From an uncultured Prevotellaceae bacterium (lineage in GTDB: Bacteria; Bacteroidota; Bacteroidia; Bacteroidales; Bacteroidaceae), in assembly GCA_900543815.1 (NCBI GenBank), contig UQST01000001.1, positions 1-64,000 on the forward strand: a DNA stretch of 64,000 bases. Direction: 5' to 3'. Both the position numbers and the translations under genes were made by a program. Shown here in pieces: positions 25,868-35,681 of the stretch (position 1 is its first letter; every line of letters starts with the position of its first letter). A model generated the notes under the pieces. That model worked only from the letters and a program-made list of their open reading frames with translations. It was not told the origin of the DNA and did not search any database.

Positions 25868-26749
25868 ATGTTCAAGTCTGGATTCGTGAATATCGTTGGC
25901 AACCCCAACGTGGGCAAGAGCACGCTGATGAACCTGCTGGTGGGGGAGCGCATCTCCATCGCCACCTTCAAGGCACAAACCACGCGCCATCGCATATTGG
26001 GCATCCTCAACGAGCCCGACATGCAGATTTGCTTCTCCGACACACCGGGTGTACTCAAGCCCAACTACAAGCTTCAGGAGCAGATGCTGCAGTTCAGCGA
26101 GAGCGCCCTACAGGATGCCGATGTGCTCCTGTACGTCACCGATATGGTGGAGACACCAGACAAGAACGCCGACTTCATCGAGAAGGTGGGCCACATGAAG
26201 GTGCCTGTGCTGGTATTGGTCAACAAGATAGACCTCTCTGACCAGAAGGCTCTGGCAGCCAAGGTGGAGGAGTGGCACGCTGTGCTTCCCCAGGCGGAGA
26301 TTATCCCCATCAGCGCTCTGCACCGCTTCAATGTGGATGTGGTGCTGCGCCGCATCAAGGAGCTTCTGCCCGAGAACCCCGCCTATTTCGACCAGGACCA
26401 GCTTACCGACAAGCCCGCACGCTTCTTCGTCACCGAAATCATACGCGAGAAGATTCTCCTCTATTATGATAAGGAGATACCTTACAGCGTGGAGGTGGTG
26501 GTGGAGAAGTTCCGCGAGGATGACAAGAAGATACACATCAACGCCGTCATCTACGTGGAGCGCGAGAGCCAGAAGGGCATCATCATCGGTCACCAGGGCG
26601 TGGCACTCAAGCGGGTGAGCACCGAAGCGAGGAAGAGCCTGGAGAAGTTCTTCGGAAAGACCATCTATCTGGAGGTCTTTGTCAAGGTCGATAAAGACTG
26701 GCGCAGTAGCGACCGCGCCATGAAGGCCTTTGGTTATAATTTGGATTAA
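25868..26749 (+). CDS. era: Ribosome-assembly GTPase Era
   Basis: This 293-residue protein combines a GTPase domain (G1 GNPNVGKST, G3 DTPG, G4 NKID) with a C-terminal KH domain whose binding loop reads GIIIGHQGVALKRV. Era binds the 3' end of 16S rRNA and helps mature the 30S subunit. Length is normal. It lies 18 bp after fabH and 11 bp before der. Confidence 0.97.
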   Translation: MFKSGFVNIVGNPNVGKSTLMNLLVGERISIATFKAQTTRHRILGILNEPDMQICFSDTPGVLKPNYKLQEQMLQFSESALQDADVLLYVTDMVETPDKNADFIEKVGHMKVPVLVLVNKIDLSDQKALAAKVEEWHAVLPQAEIIPISALHRFNVDVVLRRIKELLPENPAYFDQDQLTDKPARFFVTEIIREKILLYYDKEIPYSVEVVVEKFREDDKKIHINAVIYVERESQKGIIIGHQGVALKRVSTEARKSLEKFFGKTIYLEVFVKVDKDWRSSDRAMKAFGYNLD

Positions 26750-26760
26750 CACGATATAGA

Positions 26761-28071
26761 ATGTCAAACATAGTAGCTATTGTGGGTCGCCCCAACGTGG
26801 GTAAATCGACCCTGTTCAACCGCCTGACGCAAACCCGTCACGCCATTGTGAGCGACGAGGCTGGCACGACACGTGACCGCCAGTACGGCAAGTGCGAGTG
26901 GGCAGGAAAGGAGTTCTCGGTCATCGATACCGGCGGATGGGTGGTAAACTCAGACGATATCTTTGAGGAGGAGATACGCAAGCAGGTGGCACTGGCCACC
27001 GATGAGGCCGACGTGATTCTCTTCTTGGTGGATGCCCACAATGGTGTGACCGACCTTGATGAGGCTGTTGCCAACATACTCCGACGCACAAAGAAACCGG
27101 TGGTGCTGGCATGTAACAAGACCGACAACAACGAGCAGTACCTGGCAGCGGAGTTCTATTCGCTGGGCCTGGGAGACCCTATCTGCATATCTGCAGCTAC
27201 GGGAGGCGGCACGGGCGACCTGCTTGACTTGGTCATGGGACTCTTCCCCAAGGAGGCCACTGAGTTGCCTGACGAGAACATTCCACGCTTTGCCGTGGTG
27301 GGACGTCCCAATGCGGGCAAGTCGAGTCTCGTCAATGCCTTTATCGGAGAAGAGCGCAACATCGTGACCGACATAGCGGGCACCACGCGTGACAGCATCT
27401 ATACGAGGTATGACAAATTCGGCTTCGACTTCTATCTCGTCGATACGGCAGGCATCCGACGCAAGAATAAGGTGAGCGAGGATCTGGAGTTCTACAGCGT
27501 GATGCGCTCTATCCGCAGCATCGAGAACAGCGATGTGTGCATCCTCATGATAGATGCCACACGCGGTATCGAGAGCCAGGACCTCAACATCTTCCAGCTT
27601 ATCCAGCGCAACCAGAAGAGCCTGGTGGTGGTGGTCAACAAGTGGGATCTGGTGCCCGACAAGGATACCAAGGTGATGAAGACCATGGAGAACGCCATCC
27701 GCGAGCGCATGGCTCCATTCGATGACTTCCCTGTCATCTTCGGTTCGGCACTCACCAAGCAGCGCATCTTCCGTGTGCTTGAGACGGCGAGGGACGTTTA
27801 CGAGAACCGGAGAAGGCGTGTCTCCACTGCTCGCTTGAACGAGGAAATGCTCCCGCTCATCGAAGCGTACCCGCCTCCATCGATGAAGGGCAAGTACATC
27901 AAGATAAAGTACTGTGCCCAGATACCCGATACACGTGTGCCCAGTTTCGTGTTCTATGCCAACTTGCCCCAGTATGTCAAGGAGCCTTATAAGCGCTTCC
28001 TCGAGAACAAGATACGCGAGCGCTGGAATTTCTGCGGCACTCCCATCAATATTTTTGTGAGACAGAAGTAG
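26761..28071 (+). CDS. der: Ribosome-assembly GTPase Der (EngA)
   Basis: This 436-residue protein has two tandem GTPase domains, with P-loops GRPNVGKST near residue 10 and GRPNAGKSS near residue 180, and a C-terminal KH-like domain. Both domains keep NKxD motifs (CNKTD and NKWD). Der acts in 50S subunit assembly. It ends the fabH-era-der unit before a GC-rich hairpin. Confidence 0.97.
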   Translation: MSNIVAIVGRPNVGKSTLFNRLTQTRHAIVSDEAGTTRDRQYGKCEWAGKEFSVIDTGGWVVNSDDIFEEEIRKQVALATDEADVILFLVDAHNGVTDLDEAVANILRRTKKPVVLACNKTDNNEQYLAAEFYSLGLGDPICISAATGGGTGDLLDLVMGLFPKEATELPDENIPRFAVVGRPNAGKSSLVNAFIGEERNIVTDIAGTTRDSIYTRYDKFGFDFYLVDTAGIRRKNKVSEDLEFYSVMRSIRSIENSDVCILMIDATRGIESQDLNIFQLIQRNQKSLVVVVNKWDLVPDKDTKVMKTMENAIRERMAPFDDFPVIFGSALTKQRIFRVLETARDVYENRRRRVSTARLNEEMLPLIEAYPPPSMKGKYIKIKYCAQIPDTRVPSFVFYANLPQYVKEPYKRFLENKIRERWNFCGTPINIFVRQK

Positions 28072-28078
28072 CAATTTT

Positions 28079-28117
28079 CCAGGCTCCACAGCGTGTGGTG
28101 GCCTGGACTTTGCTTTT
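28079..28117 (+). terminator. Terminator after der
   Basis: CCAGGC-t-CCACA, a 3-nt loop, TGTGG-tg-GCCTGG, then ACTTTGCTTTT: an 11-bp stem with a small asymmetric bulge and a T-rich tail. Confidence 0.65.
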
Positions 28118-28127
28118 GTGGAACAGT

Positions 28128-28556
28128 ATGAAAATGAACTGTAAACATGTTTTCCGTCAGCTCCGTGGAGCCTCACTCGTGTGGGTCAGCGTGCTGGCGA
28201 TGGGCGCCTTGCTTTGTGCATCGTGCCGCCGCAAGGTGGATGAGCATGAAGCGGTGCGTGCTGCAACCCAGCATTATTTCGGCTTGCTCTTGTCGGGCGA
28301 TACGAAGGGCTTTGTTTCGGGAATGGCCAATGGTGACGATATGCCACCTCTCTACCGCCAGCAGATGGAGAATCTTGTGGCGCAATATGCCGCTTCCTTG
28401 GGTGAAAGAGGTGGTATGGTGAAGGCGGTAGCCACACATGACAGTATTATCGACAGTCTTGCTTACGTCTTCCTGGACGTTACCTTTGCCGACAGCACCA
28501 CCGAGCGCATGAGGGTGCGTATGGTGCGCAAGGGCAAGGAATGGAAGATGATGTGA
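28128..28556 (+). CDS. Small lipoprotein, DUF4878/NTF2-like
   Basis: This 142-residue protein starts at ATG 28128; a GTG start 33 bp upstream would lie in the der terminator. The N-terminus (GASLVWVSVLAMGALLCASC) is a lipoprotein-type signal with Cys33 as the likely lipidated residue. The remainder (AVRAATQHYFGLLLSGDTKG, then VFLDVTFADSTTERMRVRMV) matches small NTF2-fold lipoproteins common in Bacteroidetes. Function unknown. It stands alone between der and the M16 protease. Confidence 0.7.
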   Translation: MKMNCKHVFRQLRGASLVWVSVLAMGALLCASCRRKVDEHEAVRAATQHYFGLLLSGDTKGFVSGMANGDDMPPLYRQQMENLVAQYAASLGERGGMVKAVATHDSIIDSLAYVFLDVTFADSTTERMRVRMVRKGKEWKMM

Positions 28557-28646
28557 TTGCCTCAATGTGCTTGTCAGCATCAGACAGTCGCTTGCGAATG
28601 GCAGTGTAAGCTTATAAGATAATTGTTTTAAGGATATACAAACAAG

Positions 28647-31463
28647 ATGAAAAGACTTATTTTCGTTCTATGCTGTGCTCTGACGGTCCTCACCGGATTG
28701 CATGCACAGCAGGCCCAGGGCCAGCAGATTCCCTTGGACCCCGCAGTCAAGACAGGCGTTCTGCCCAATGGCTTGACCTATTACATCCGTCACAACCAGT
28801 GGCCTGAGAAGCGTGCCGACTTCTACATAGCGCAGAAGGTGGGCTCCATGCAGGAGGAGGAAGACCAGCGCGGACTGGCTCACTTCCTCGAGCACATGTG
28901 CTTCAATGGCACCACACACTTCCCCGGTGACGCCCTCAAGCAGTATCTGGAGCGCATAGGAGTGAAGTTCGGCGAGAACCTCAATGCCTACACTTCCTTT
29001 GACGAGACGGTGTATAACATCAACAACGTCAATGTGGAAATTCCCGGAGCACTGGATTCCTGTCTGCTCATCCTGCATGACTGGAGTCACGACCTGCTTC
29101 TTGAGGACAAGGAAATAGACAAGGAGCGCGGTGTCATCAATGAGGAGTGGCGCATGCGCCGCAGTGCCATGATGCGTATGCAGGAGCGTGCTTTCCATAA
29201 GCTCTATGCCGGAAGCAAGTATGCAGACCGCATGCCCATCGGCACCATGGACATCGTGATGAACTTCCCCTACGATGCCCTCCGCTCTTATTACCGCCGC
29301 TGGTACCGCCCCGACCTGCAGGGACTGGTCATTGTGGGCGACTTCGATGTCGATCAGATGGAACAGAAGATCAAGACCCTGTTTGCTGACGTGAAGCCTG
29401 CAGCGGCCGACGCATCGGTGCGCGAGTACTTCCCTGTGGCCGACAACAAGGCTCCGCTCATTGCTATAGAGAAGGACAAGGAGCAGTCTGCCGCAGTGGC
29501 CATGATGTTCTTCAAACTCCCCGCTGTCCCCAATGAGCAGAAGAATCAGCAGATGTACCTCGTTCAGAGATACCTGCAAACGGCCTTCGGTGAGATGCTC
29601 AACGCGCGTCTGCAGGAGATAGCACAGAAGCCCGACGCCCCCTTCAGCATGACGGCAGTTGATTTCGGCGACTATCTGGTGTCGAAGACCTGCGATGCCC
29701 TGGATGGTATAGTTGTCATGAAGGAAGGCCGCTACCTGGATGCAGTGTCGGCTCTCTATCGTGAATTGCTCCGTGCAAAGCGCGGCGGCTTCACCGTGAG
29801 CGAATATGAGCGCTTCAAGCAGGAGTATCTCTCCCGTGTGGATGCACAGTACGATGCACGTGACAAGGTGGAGAACAGCAGCTATGTAGATGAGTACGTG
29901 CGTCATTTCCTCGATGCGGAACCCGCTCCGGGCATCGAATGGGAGAAGCAGTTTGCGCACATGCTCGTGCCTCAGATTCCCCTGCAGGCTGTCAACCAGG
30001 TGGCTGCTCTCTTGCCCGAAGAGAACCGCGCGCTGGCTTTCTTCCTGCCTGAGAAGGAGGGGATGGAGTATCCCACCGAGCAGCAGGTGCTGGATGCCTT
30101 GGCTGCGGTGGATGATGAGCAGATAGATGCATACACCGAGGAGGTCAACAACGATCCGCTGGTGCCCGAACTCAACAGCAATGTGACCATCAAGAAGATG
30201 CAGGACGGAGTGTATGGCACCAAGCTCATCACCCTGAGCAATGGCATCAAGGTGCACGTGCTGCACACCGACTACAGCCCCAACAGCATTGCGATGCGTG
30301 CCATCAGTTGGGGTGGCTCCAGCCTCTATCCCAACAGCGAGTACAATCTCGTGGATAATGCCCACATGGTGCAAGTGGGTGGATGGGGTCAGTTCTCAGC
30401 CATCGACCTGCAGAAGAAGCTCTCTGGCAAGCAGGTTTCGGTGGAGCCCAGCATCGCCGACAGAACGGAGGCCTTGCACGGCAGTTGCGTCAAGAAGGAC
30501 CTCGAGACCATGCTCCAGCTCACCTACCTCTGCTTCACTTCGCCCCGCCGCGACGATGATGCCTACAAGAGTCTGCTGGAGCGCACACGCAACAGCCTGA
30601 AGAACGAGGACATGAACCCCATTACAGCATTGCGTGACAGCATCGCCAGTGTGGTATATAACAATAATGTACGTGCTCTGAGAATGCGTACCGAGGACGT
30701 GGACGGCCTCGATTATGACCGTGTGATGGAGATTTACAAGGAGCGTTTTGCCAATGCGGCCGACTTTGAGTTCTTCTTTGTAGGCGACGTGGAAGCCGAC
30801 TCCATCGCTCCTCTCCTCACCAAGTACCTGGGCTCGCTGCCCGTTGCCAAGAAGCACGAAAAGTGCAAGGTAGTGGATGAGCGCATGGCCAAGGGTGAGC
30901 GCACATGCATCTTCGACAAGGAACAGGACACCCCCAATGCCCTCAGCCTCTTCATTTACCACGCTCCCGTGGCCAATACCCTCAAGAACCGCATCATGGT
31001 GTCGATGCTCCAGCAGAGCATGCAGATGCTCTTCACCGAGACCGTGCGTGAGGACGAGGGCGGTGCTTATGGCGTGCCCGTAAGCGGCAGCCTGACCGAT
31101 TACCCCGAGAAGCGTGCCACCATGCAGATACAGTTGCCCACCGCCCCCGACAAGTTGGAGCGTATGACACAGGTTGTCTATAATGGTGTGGAGAAGATGT
31201 GCCAGGAGGGTCCCAGCGAGGACTATCTGCAGAAGATAAAGGAATACATGATCCGTTCACACGCCGAGAACCTCAAGAACAACGGCTATTGGATGGGCGA
31301 GCTTATCCAGAGAGTCCGTTACGGAAAGAACAACGTGGATGGTTACGACGATGTGGTGCGCAGCATCAGCGCTGCCGACCTGAAGGCTCTTGCCTGCAAG
31401 ATATTCCAGAGCGGCAACCGTCTGGTGGTGGGCATGAAGACTCCTGACAGCCAGACGAAGTAA
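28647..31463 (+). CDS. M16 family zinc metalloprotease (pitrilysin type), exported
   Basis: This 938-residue protein has a signal peptide (LIFVLCCALTVLTGLHAQQ). The inverted zinc motif HxxEH is His79-Phe-Leu-Glu82-His83 (AHFLEHMCFNGT), with the third ligand Glu160 in DKERGVINEE at the expected distance. It carries four M16 domains, two per half, and the second half lacks the zinc motif, as in full-length pitrilysin. Such enzymes degrade medium-sized peptides in the periplasm. It is a single-gene unit closed by a strong terminator. Confidence 0.94.
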   Translation: MKRLIFVLCCALTVLTGLHAQQAQGQQIPLDPAVKTGVLPNGLTYYIRHNQWPEKRADFYIAQKVGSMQEEEDQRGLAHFLEHMCFNGTTHFPGDALKQYLERIGVKFGENLNAYTSFDETVYNINNVNVEIPGALDSCLLILHDWSHDLLLEDKEIDKERGVINEEWRMRRSAMMRMQERAFHKLYAGSKYADRMPIGTMDIVMNFPYDALRSYYRRWYRPDLQGLVIVGDFDVDQMEQKIKTLFADVKPAAADASVREYFPVADNKAPLIAIEKDKEQSAAVAMMFFKLPAVPNEQKNQQMYLVQRYLQTAFGEMLNARLQEIAQKPDAPFSMTAVDFGDYLVSKTCDALDGIVVMKEGRYLDAVSALYRELLRAKRGGFTVSEYERFKQEYLSRVDAQYDARDKVENSSYVDEYVRHFLDAEPAPGIEWEKQFAHMLVPQIPLQAVNQVAALLPEENRALAFFLPEKEGMEYPTEQQVLDALAAVDDEQIDAYTEEVNNDPLVPELNSNVTIKKMQDGVYGTKLITLSNGIKVHVLHTDYSPNSIAMRAISWGGSSLYPNSEYNLVDNAHMVQVGGWGQFSAIDLQKKLSGKQVSVEPSIADRTEALHGSCVKKDLETMLQLTYLCFTSPRRDDDAYKSLLERTRNSLKNEDMNPITALRDSIASVVYNNNVRALRMRTEDVDGLDYDRVMEIYKERFANAADFEFFFVGDVEADSIAPLLTKYLGSLPVAKKHEKCKVVDERMAKGERTCIFDKEQDTPNALSLFIYHAPVANTLKNRIMVSMLQQSMQMLFTETVREDEGGAYGVPVSGSLTDYPEKRATMQIQLPTAPDKLERMTQVVYNGVEKMCQEGPSEDYLQKIKEYMIRSHAENLKNNGYWMGELIQRVRYGKNNVDGYDDVVRSISAADLKALACKIFQSGNRLVVGMKTPDSQTK

Positions 31464-31503
31464 TCCCCTTGCGGCCGGTGTGCCGTGAACCGAACTCTAT
31501 AAG

Positions 31504-31567
31504 GCGAAGAGTGAGAAGTGCTGCGTGCCGGATATGGCCGCGGCATACTTCTCACTCTTCGCTTTTT
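31504..31567 (+). terminator. Strong terminator after the M16 protease
   Basis: A perfect 16-bp stem (31504-31519 with 31547-31562, GCGAAGAGTGAGAAGT) is followed by TTTTT. Confidence 0.85.
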
Positions 31568-31673
31568 CTGTATTGTGGCGCCCCCTCCTGCGGTGTCCTG
31601 TGGCATCCTTATCCCCTCGGACTCCCAGATTGCCCGGCTGTATATGATGTATGGAAACGATGTCTGGAAATGT

Positions 31674-31751
31674 GCACTGTGCTGCATATGCCAACGCACC
31701 GCAGTGCGATGACCGGTGCAGCGTGCTGCGATGGTCTGTGCACTGCGGTGC
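31674..31751. repeat. Palindrome array B: four 12-bp cores, 22-bp spacing
   Basis: Cores at 31674, 31696, 31718 and 31740 (GCACTGTGCTGC, GCACCGCAGTGC, GCAGCGTGCTGC, GCACTGCGGTGC). It lies between convergent genes. The right flank ACCGCTATG (31761-31769) recurs at the end of array D, suggesting a common element boundary. The other parts of the gap 31568-31822 show no gene. Confidence 0.93.
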
Positions 31752-31822
31752 GTTAGGCATACCGCTATGATGCAGGCAAGTGGGTAGGCTGTCTGGGTGG
31801 CTTTCTGAGCCGGCTGGCAGCC

Positions 31823-32581
31823 TCACTCCATATTGGCCTCTTTGACCTTGCGGAAGAGGTCGCTGGCAAAGATAAAGGAGTTGAGGCGCTCGTTGGTGCT
31901 CGTCATGATCTGGTCCTTGTTGCCTTGCCATTCCTCGTGACCCTTGTAGATGAAGATGATGTTCTCGCCTATGCCCATCACGGAGTTCATATCGTGGGTA
32001 TTTACGATGGTGGTCATCTGGTACTCCTGCGTGATGTCGTGTATCAGTTCGTCTATCACGAGGCTCGTCTGAGGGTCGAGTCCGCTGTTTGGCTCGTCGC
32101 AGAACAGGTATTTGGGGTTCAGTGCGATGGCACGTGCAATAGCCACGCGCTTCTGCATACCTCCGCTTATCTCTCCGGGGAACTTCTCTTCGGCTCCTCT
32201 CAGATTGACGCGCTCCAGGCAGAACTTCGCCCTGCGCACGCGGTCGGTCTCGTTCATGTCCGAGAACATATCCAGCGGGAACATCACATTCTCCAGCACC
32301 GTCATCGAGTCGAAGAGTGCTGCGCTCTGGAATATCATGCCCATCTCGCGCCTGATCATCACCTTCTCCCGCTTGCTCATAGCCACAAAGTCGCGTCCGT
32401 CATAGAGCACCTGTCCGCTGGTAGGCAGCAGGAGTCCCACGATGTTCTTCATCAGCACGGTCTTTCCGCTGCCGCTCTGTCCGATGATGAGGTTGGTCTT
32501 TCCGTTCTCGAACACCGCATTGATGTCCTTCAGTACGTCCTTGTCCTCGAAGGACTTGCACAAGTGTTTCAGTTCTATCAT
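31823..32581 (-). CDS. mlaF: Mla-type phospholipid transport ATPase (MlaF)
   Basis: This 252-residue ABC ATPase has Walker A GQSGSGKT, signature ISGGMQKR and Walker B FCDEPNSGLDP. The PNSGLDP box is typical of MlaF, which powers phospholipid exchange between membranes. Its ATG overlaps the stop of mlaE (ATGA), showing translational coupling. No MCE-domain MlaD gene follows; the next genes are convergent. Confidence 0.9.
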   Translation of the reverse strand: MIELKHLCKSFEDKDVLKDINAVFENGKTNLIIGQSGSGKTVLMKNIVGLLLPTSGQVLYDGRDFVAMSKREKVMIRREMGMIFQSAALFDSMTVLENVMFPLDMFSDMNETDRVRRAKFCLERVNLRGAEEKFPGEISGGMQKRVAIARAIALNPKYLFCDEPNSGLDPQTSLVIDELIHDITQEYQMTTIVNTHDMNSVMGIGENIIFIYKGHEEWQGNKDQIMTSTNERLNSFIFASDLFRKVKEANME

Positions 32582-33321
32582 GAGAGCAGGGGGGTTAGGA
32601 ATATGTCGGCAAAGAGGATGAGCATGCTTGAGCGCACCACGGCATTGGTGCTCGCCTTGCCCACGTCGATGGAGCCTCCTTCCACGGTATAGCCACAGTA
32701 GGCGCTCACACTGGATATGATGAAGGCGAAGACGAAGCTCTTGATGATGGACATCCATATAAACCACTGGTTGAAATCGTGCAGCAGGCCCACTGTCAGG
32801 TCATCCACGGTGATGATGCCAGCCAGTGCGGTGGCGTAGGCACCGATGAAGCCTGCCGCTATACTGAAGATGACCAGGAAGGGCATCATGGTCAGCATGC
32901 CCATGATTTTGGGCAGGATGAGGAAGGATGCCGAGTTGACACCCATGATTTCCAGCGCATCTATCTGCTGTGTGACGCGCATGGTGCCCATCTCCGAGGC
33001 GATGTTGCTTCCCACCTTGCCCGACAGGATGAGACACATGATGCTGCTCGAGAACTCGAGCACCATTATCTCGCGTGTGGTGTAGCCTGTGGTGAATGCA
33101 GGCATCCACGGGCTCTGTATGTTCAGCTTAATCTGTATGCAGATGACAGCACCGATGAAGAATGATATGAGCAGCACGATGCCAATGGAATCCACACCCA
33201 GCTGGGCCATTTCCTTGACGTACTGTTTCAGGTACATTCTCCACTTTTCGGGCAGGCTGAAAACCTTGCCCATGAGCATCAGGTAGCGGCCGAATCCGGC
33301 CAGTCCTTTCGTTATCAACAT
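32578..33321 (-). CDS. mlaE: Mla-type permease (MlaE)
   Basis: This 247-residue membrane protein has the MlaE signature regions: a cytoplasmic N-terminal helix, IGAVICIQIKLN, EFSSSIMCLILSGKVGSNIA and ALEIMGVNSASFLILPKI. About five transmembrane helices are visible. The start is set at MLITKGLAGF (33321), as the upstream extension begins with a non-ATG codon. A TAnnTTTG box precedes it. With MlaF it forms the inner-membrane core of a lipid transporter. Confidence 0.9.
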   Translation of the reverse strand: MLITKGLAGFGRYLMLMGKVFSLPEKWRMYLKQYVKEMAQLGVDSIGIVLLISFFIGAVICIQIKLNIQSPWMPAFTTGYTTREIMVLEFSSSIMCLILSGKVGSNIASEMGTMRVTQQIDALEIMGVNSASFLILPKIMGMLTMMPFLVIFSIAAGFIGAYATALAGIITVDDLTVGLLHDFNQWFIWMSIIKSFVFAFIISSVSAYCGYTVEGGSIDVGKASTNAVVRSSMLILFADIFLTPLLS

Positions 33322-33354
33322 GAAATAATGCGGCTTCGTTGTTCGTTGTAGCGG

Positions 33355-33423
33355 CAAAATTACGCATTTAATCCTAAAAGCGACGGCTGATGTATGCCGT
33401 TTTTACCTTTTTTCGTACTTTTG
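33355..33423. promoter_or_regulatory. Divergent promoter region of mlaEF and lptB
   Basis: The minus strand carries TAATTTTG (complement 33355-33362) before mlaE and the plus strand TACTTTTG (33416-33423) before lptB. Both match TAnnTTTG. No good -33 boxes are seen. Two envelope-lipid transport units thus diverge from one 120-bp region. Confidence 0.5.
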
Positions 33424-33442
33424 TGCATCAAACAGAGACATT

Positions 33443-34276
33443 ATGAACAATGACACTATAGCGGCAGGGCCCGGCAGCGGCAACAGCATGGCTGTACCCC
33501 CGGCGGAGCATTTGGAGCTGCGCAGCGAAGGCCTGGTGAAGATTTACGGAAAGCGCACGGTGGTGAGCGATGTGAGTTTCAATGTGCATCAGGGCGAGAT
33601 TGTGGGTCTGTTGGGTCCCAATGGAGCCGGCAAGACCACGTCGTTCTACATGACCACCGGGCTGGTCATCCCCAACGCGGGACACATCTATCTGGGCAAC
33701 GAAGAGATTACCAAGTTGCCTGTATATAAGCGTGCCCGTCTGGGCATAGGCTACCTGGCGCAGGAGGCCAGCGTGTTTCGCAAGATGACGGTGGAGGACA
33801 ATATCGCCAGCGTACTGGAGATGACGGGCAAGCCCCGCGACTATCAGAAGGAGAAGCTGGAGAGCCTCATTGAGGAGTTCCGCCTGCAGAAGGTGCGCAA
33901 GAACCTGGGTGACCGCCTCTCGGGAGGCGAGCGCCGACGCACCGAGATAGCACGCTGTCTGGCCATCGACCCCAAGTTCATCATGCTCGATGAGCCCTTC
34001 GCCGGAGTGGATCCCACGGCAGTGGAGGACATCCAGCTCATCGTGTGGAAACTCAAACAGCGCAACATAGGTGTACTCATCACCGACCACAATGTGCAGG
34101 AGACGCTCTGCATCACCGACCGCGCCTATCTGCTCTTCGAGGGTCAGATACTCTTTGAGGGCACTCCACAGGAGTTGGCTGTCAACCCCGTTGTGCTCGA
34201 CAAGTACCTCACACGCAGTTTTGAGCTCCGCATGAAGGACTTCAAGAAGATGGAGGAGGAGCGTGCCCGCGAGTGA
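33443..34276 (+). CDS. lptB: LPS export ATPase LptB
   Basis: This 277-residue ABC ATPase drives lipopolysaccharide transport to the outer membrane. Walker A is GPNGAGKT, the signature LSGGERRRTEIAR and Walker B MLDEPFAGVDP, all as in LptB. A 25-residue glycine/proline-rich N-terminal extension precedes the ATPase fold, which starts near LRSEGLVKIYGK. The divergent mlaEF genes and the membrane AraC gene 67 bp downstream are its neighbours. A 7-bp hairpin (34284-34300) lies in that gap. Confidence 0.94.
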   Translation: MNNDTIAAGPGSGNSMAVPPAEHLELRSEGLVKIYGKRTVVSDVSFNVHQGEIVGLLGPNGAGKTTSFYMTTGLVIPNAGHIYLGNEEITKLPVYKRARLGIGYLAQEASVFRKMTVEDNIASVLEMTGKPRDYQKEKLESLIEEFRLQKVRKNLGDRLSGGERRRTEIARCLAIDPKFIMLDEPFAGVDPTAVEDIQLIVWKLKQRNIGVLITDHNVQETLCITDRAYLLFEGQILFEGTPQELAVNPVVLDKYLTRSFELRMKDFKKMEEERARE

Positions 34277-34343
34277 CGATGCCGCCACGGCTTCCGTGGC
34301 CTGGCGCTTCTGTATGTGACCCACAGCAATCAAGGATAAAGAG

Positions 34344-35444
34344 ATGATAGATCTGCCCACCCATTTTGCCCTGTCCATCACCTCCTCGGCCATCATCGGG
34401 ACGGCCGCGCTGGTGCTTGCCTTCCTGCGCATTCCGCACGGCGGACAGTGGGACAAGTTGTCGCATGCCCGGTGGGTGCTCTTTGCCACCTTTGCCATCC
34501 TGTCCTTTTCGGGCTATTTCAAGGCATCCGACGAGGATGTGCAGCTCCTCTCCCTTGCCACCCTGGGCGTGGCTTCCTATCAGGCGCTGCTCTTTTCCTA
34601 CACCTCATCGGTGCTCATCGCGCCCGGACAATTCCCGGCGCGCAGGTTTGCGCTCATCCTTGTGCTCATCAGTCTGGCATGCCTGCTGCTGGGCTGCTCC
34701 AAGGCTCTGTTCCCCTCGCTCTATTCTGTCCTGTGGCCCCTGGCGCTCTTGGCCTATACGGTCCAGCTGGTGGTGCATACCTATATGTTCCGCCGCCTTG
34801 CCCATCGTGCGCAGGCCAATCTGGAGGACTATTACGATGATGATGTCACCGCACACCTGACCCCCGTGCGTCGCATGTTCTACAGTGCGCTCGTGGTGGG
34901 CGTCATGGCGCTGGCTGTCAGCGTAATGCCCATGGACAATCTGCGCTATAATATCTTCGTGGCAGGCTATACCGTCTATTATCTGGGCGTGGCCATCACG
35001 GTGGTCAACTACGTCACCTATGGCACCTTCTTCGTGCAGGCGGCGGGCTATGAGGCTCCTGTGGAGTGCATGGACGAACCCTCCGAGACCGAGGCCGACG
35101 CCTTTGTGCCAGACCTGAAGGCGGCTCTCGGCCGCTGGGTGGAGCGGAAAGCCTATCTGGAGACCGATACCAGCACCGACCTCATAGCGGGCCAACTGGG
35201 TGTCACGCGCCAGCAGCTCTCCTCCTACATGCGCACCGAGTACGGCACCACGTTCCGCTCCTGGCGCATGCGTCTGCGCCTGCAGTATGCCCAGGAACTG
35301 ATAGCCCAGAACCCCCACATGAAGCTCTCGCAGGTGTATGAGCGTGCCGGCTTCAATGACCGAAGCAATTTCTACAAGGAGTTCTGCAAGTTTGCCGGCA
35401 TGACTCCTCAGGCCTATCGCGACAAGTTCATCGTGTGCGGATAG
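34344..35444 (+). CDS. AraC-family regulator fused to a multi-helix membrane domain
   Basis: This 366-residue protein has six or seven hydrophobic helices in the first 235 residues and an AraC-type double helix-turn-helix at about 255-366. The DNA-binding part ends in the classic LSQVYERAGFNDRSNFYKEF and KFAGMTPQAYRDKF. Membrane-bound AraC regulators are a Bacteroidetes speciality and are thought to sense signals directly at the inner membrane. Its target may be the downstream surface-protein gene, whose upstream region contains repeated operator-like sites; this is inference from position. Confidence 0.88.
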   Translation: MIDLPTHFALSITSSAIIGTAALVLAFLRIPHGGQWDKLSHARWVLFATFAILSFSGYFKASDEDVQLLSLATLGVASYQALLFSYTSSVLIAPGQFPARRFALILVLISLACLLLGCSKALFPSLYSVLWPLALLAYTVQLVVHTYMFRRLAHRAQANLEDYYDDDVTAHLTPVRRMFYSALVVGVMALAVSVMPMDNLRYNIFVAGYTVYYLGVAITVVNYVTYGTFFVQAAGYEAPVECMDEPSETEADAFVPDLKAALGRWVERKAYLETDTSTDLIAGQLGVTRQQLSSYMRTEYGTTFRSWRMRLRLQYAQELIAQNPHMKLSQVYERAGFNDRSNFYKEFCKFAGMTPQAYRDKFIVCG

Positions 35445-35603
35445 TCCCCCCACTGCACAGCTTCCGCTTCCGGCAAGGCCATAGCCCTCTTCCCGCCCTT
35501 CCTGCTTTTCGGTCCGATGGTGCAATGCGCCCCTGTGCATACTGCTTGCCAGTATGCTGCGGCTTGCCCCTCGGTTTCCCCATTTGCTGTAGCCCACCTG
35601 CGC

Positions 35604-35681
35604 GCACCGTGCTGCGATGGCCGATGCACCGCGCTGCGACAGCCAACGCAGCGTGCTGCGCAGCCACATGCAGCGTGCTGC
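35604..35681. repeat. Palindrome array C: four 12-bp cores, 22-bp spacing
   Basis: Cores at 35604, 35626, 35648 and 35670 (GCACCGTGCTGC, GCACCGCGCTGC, then GCAGCGTGCTGC twice). The last core is followed by GTTTTTCCGAGCAAAATT, similar to the flank of array E. Adjacent cores can pair to form a hairpin, so with the T run this copy could act as a terminator for the AraC gene. Confidence 0.95.
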
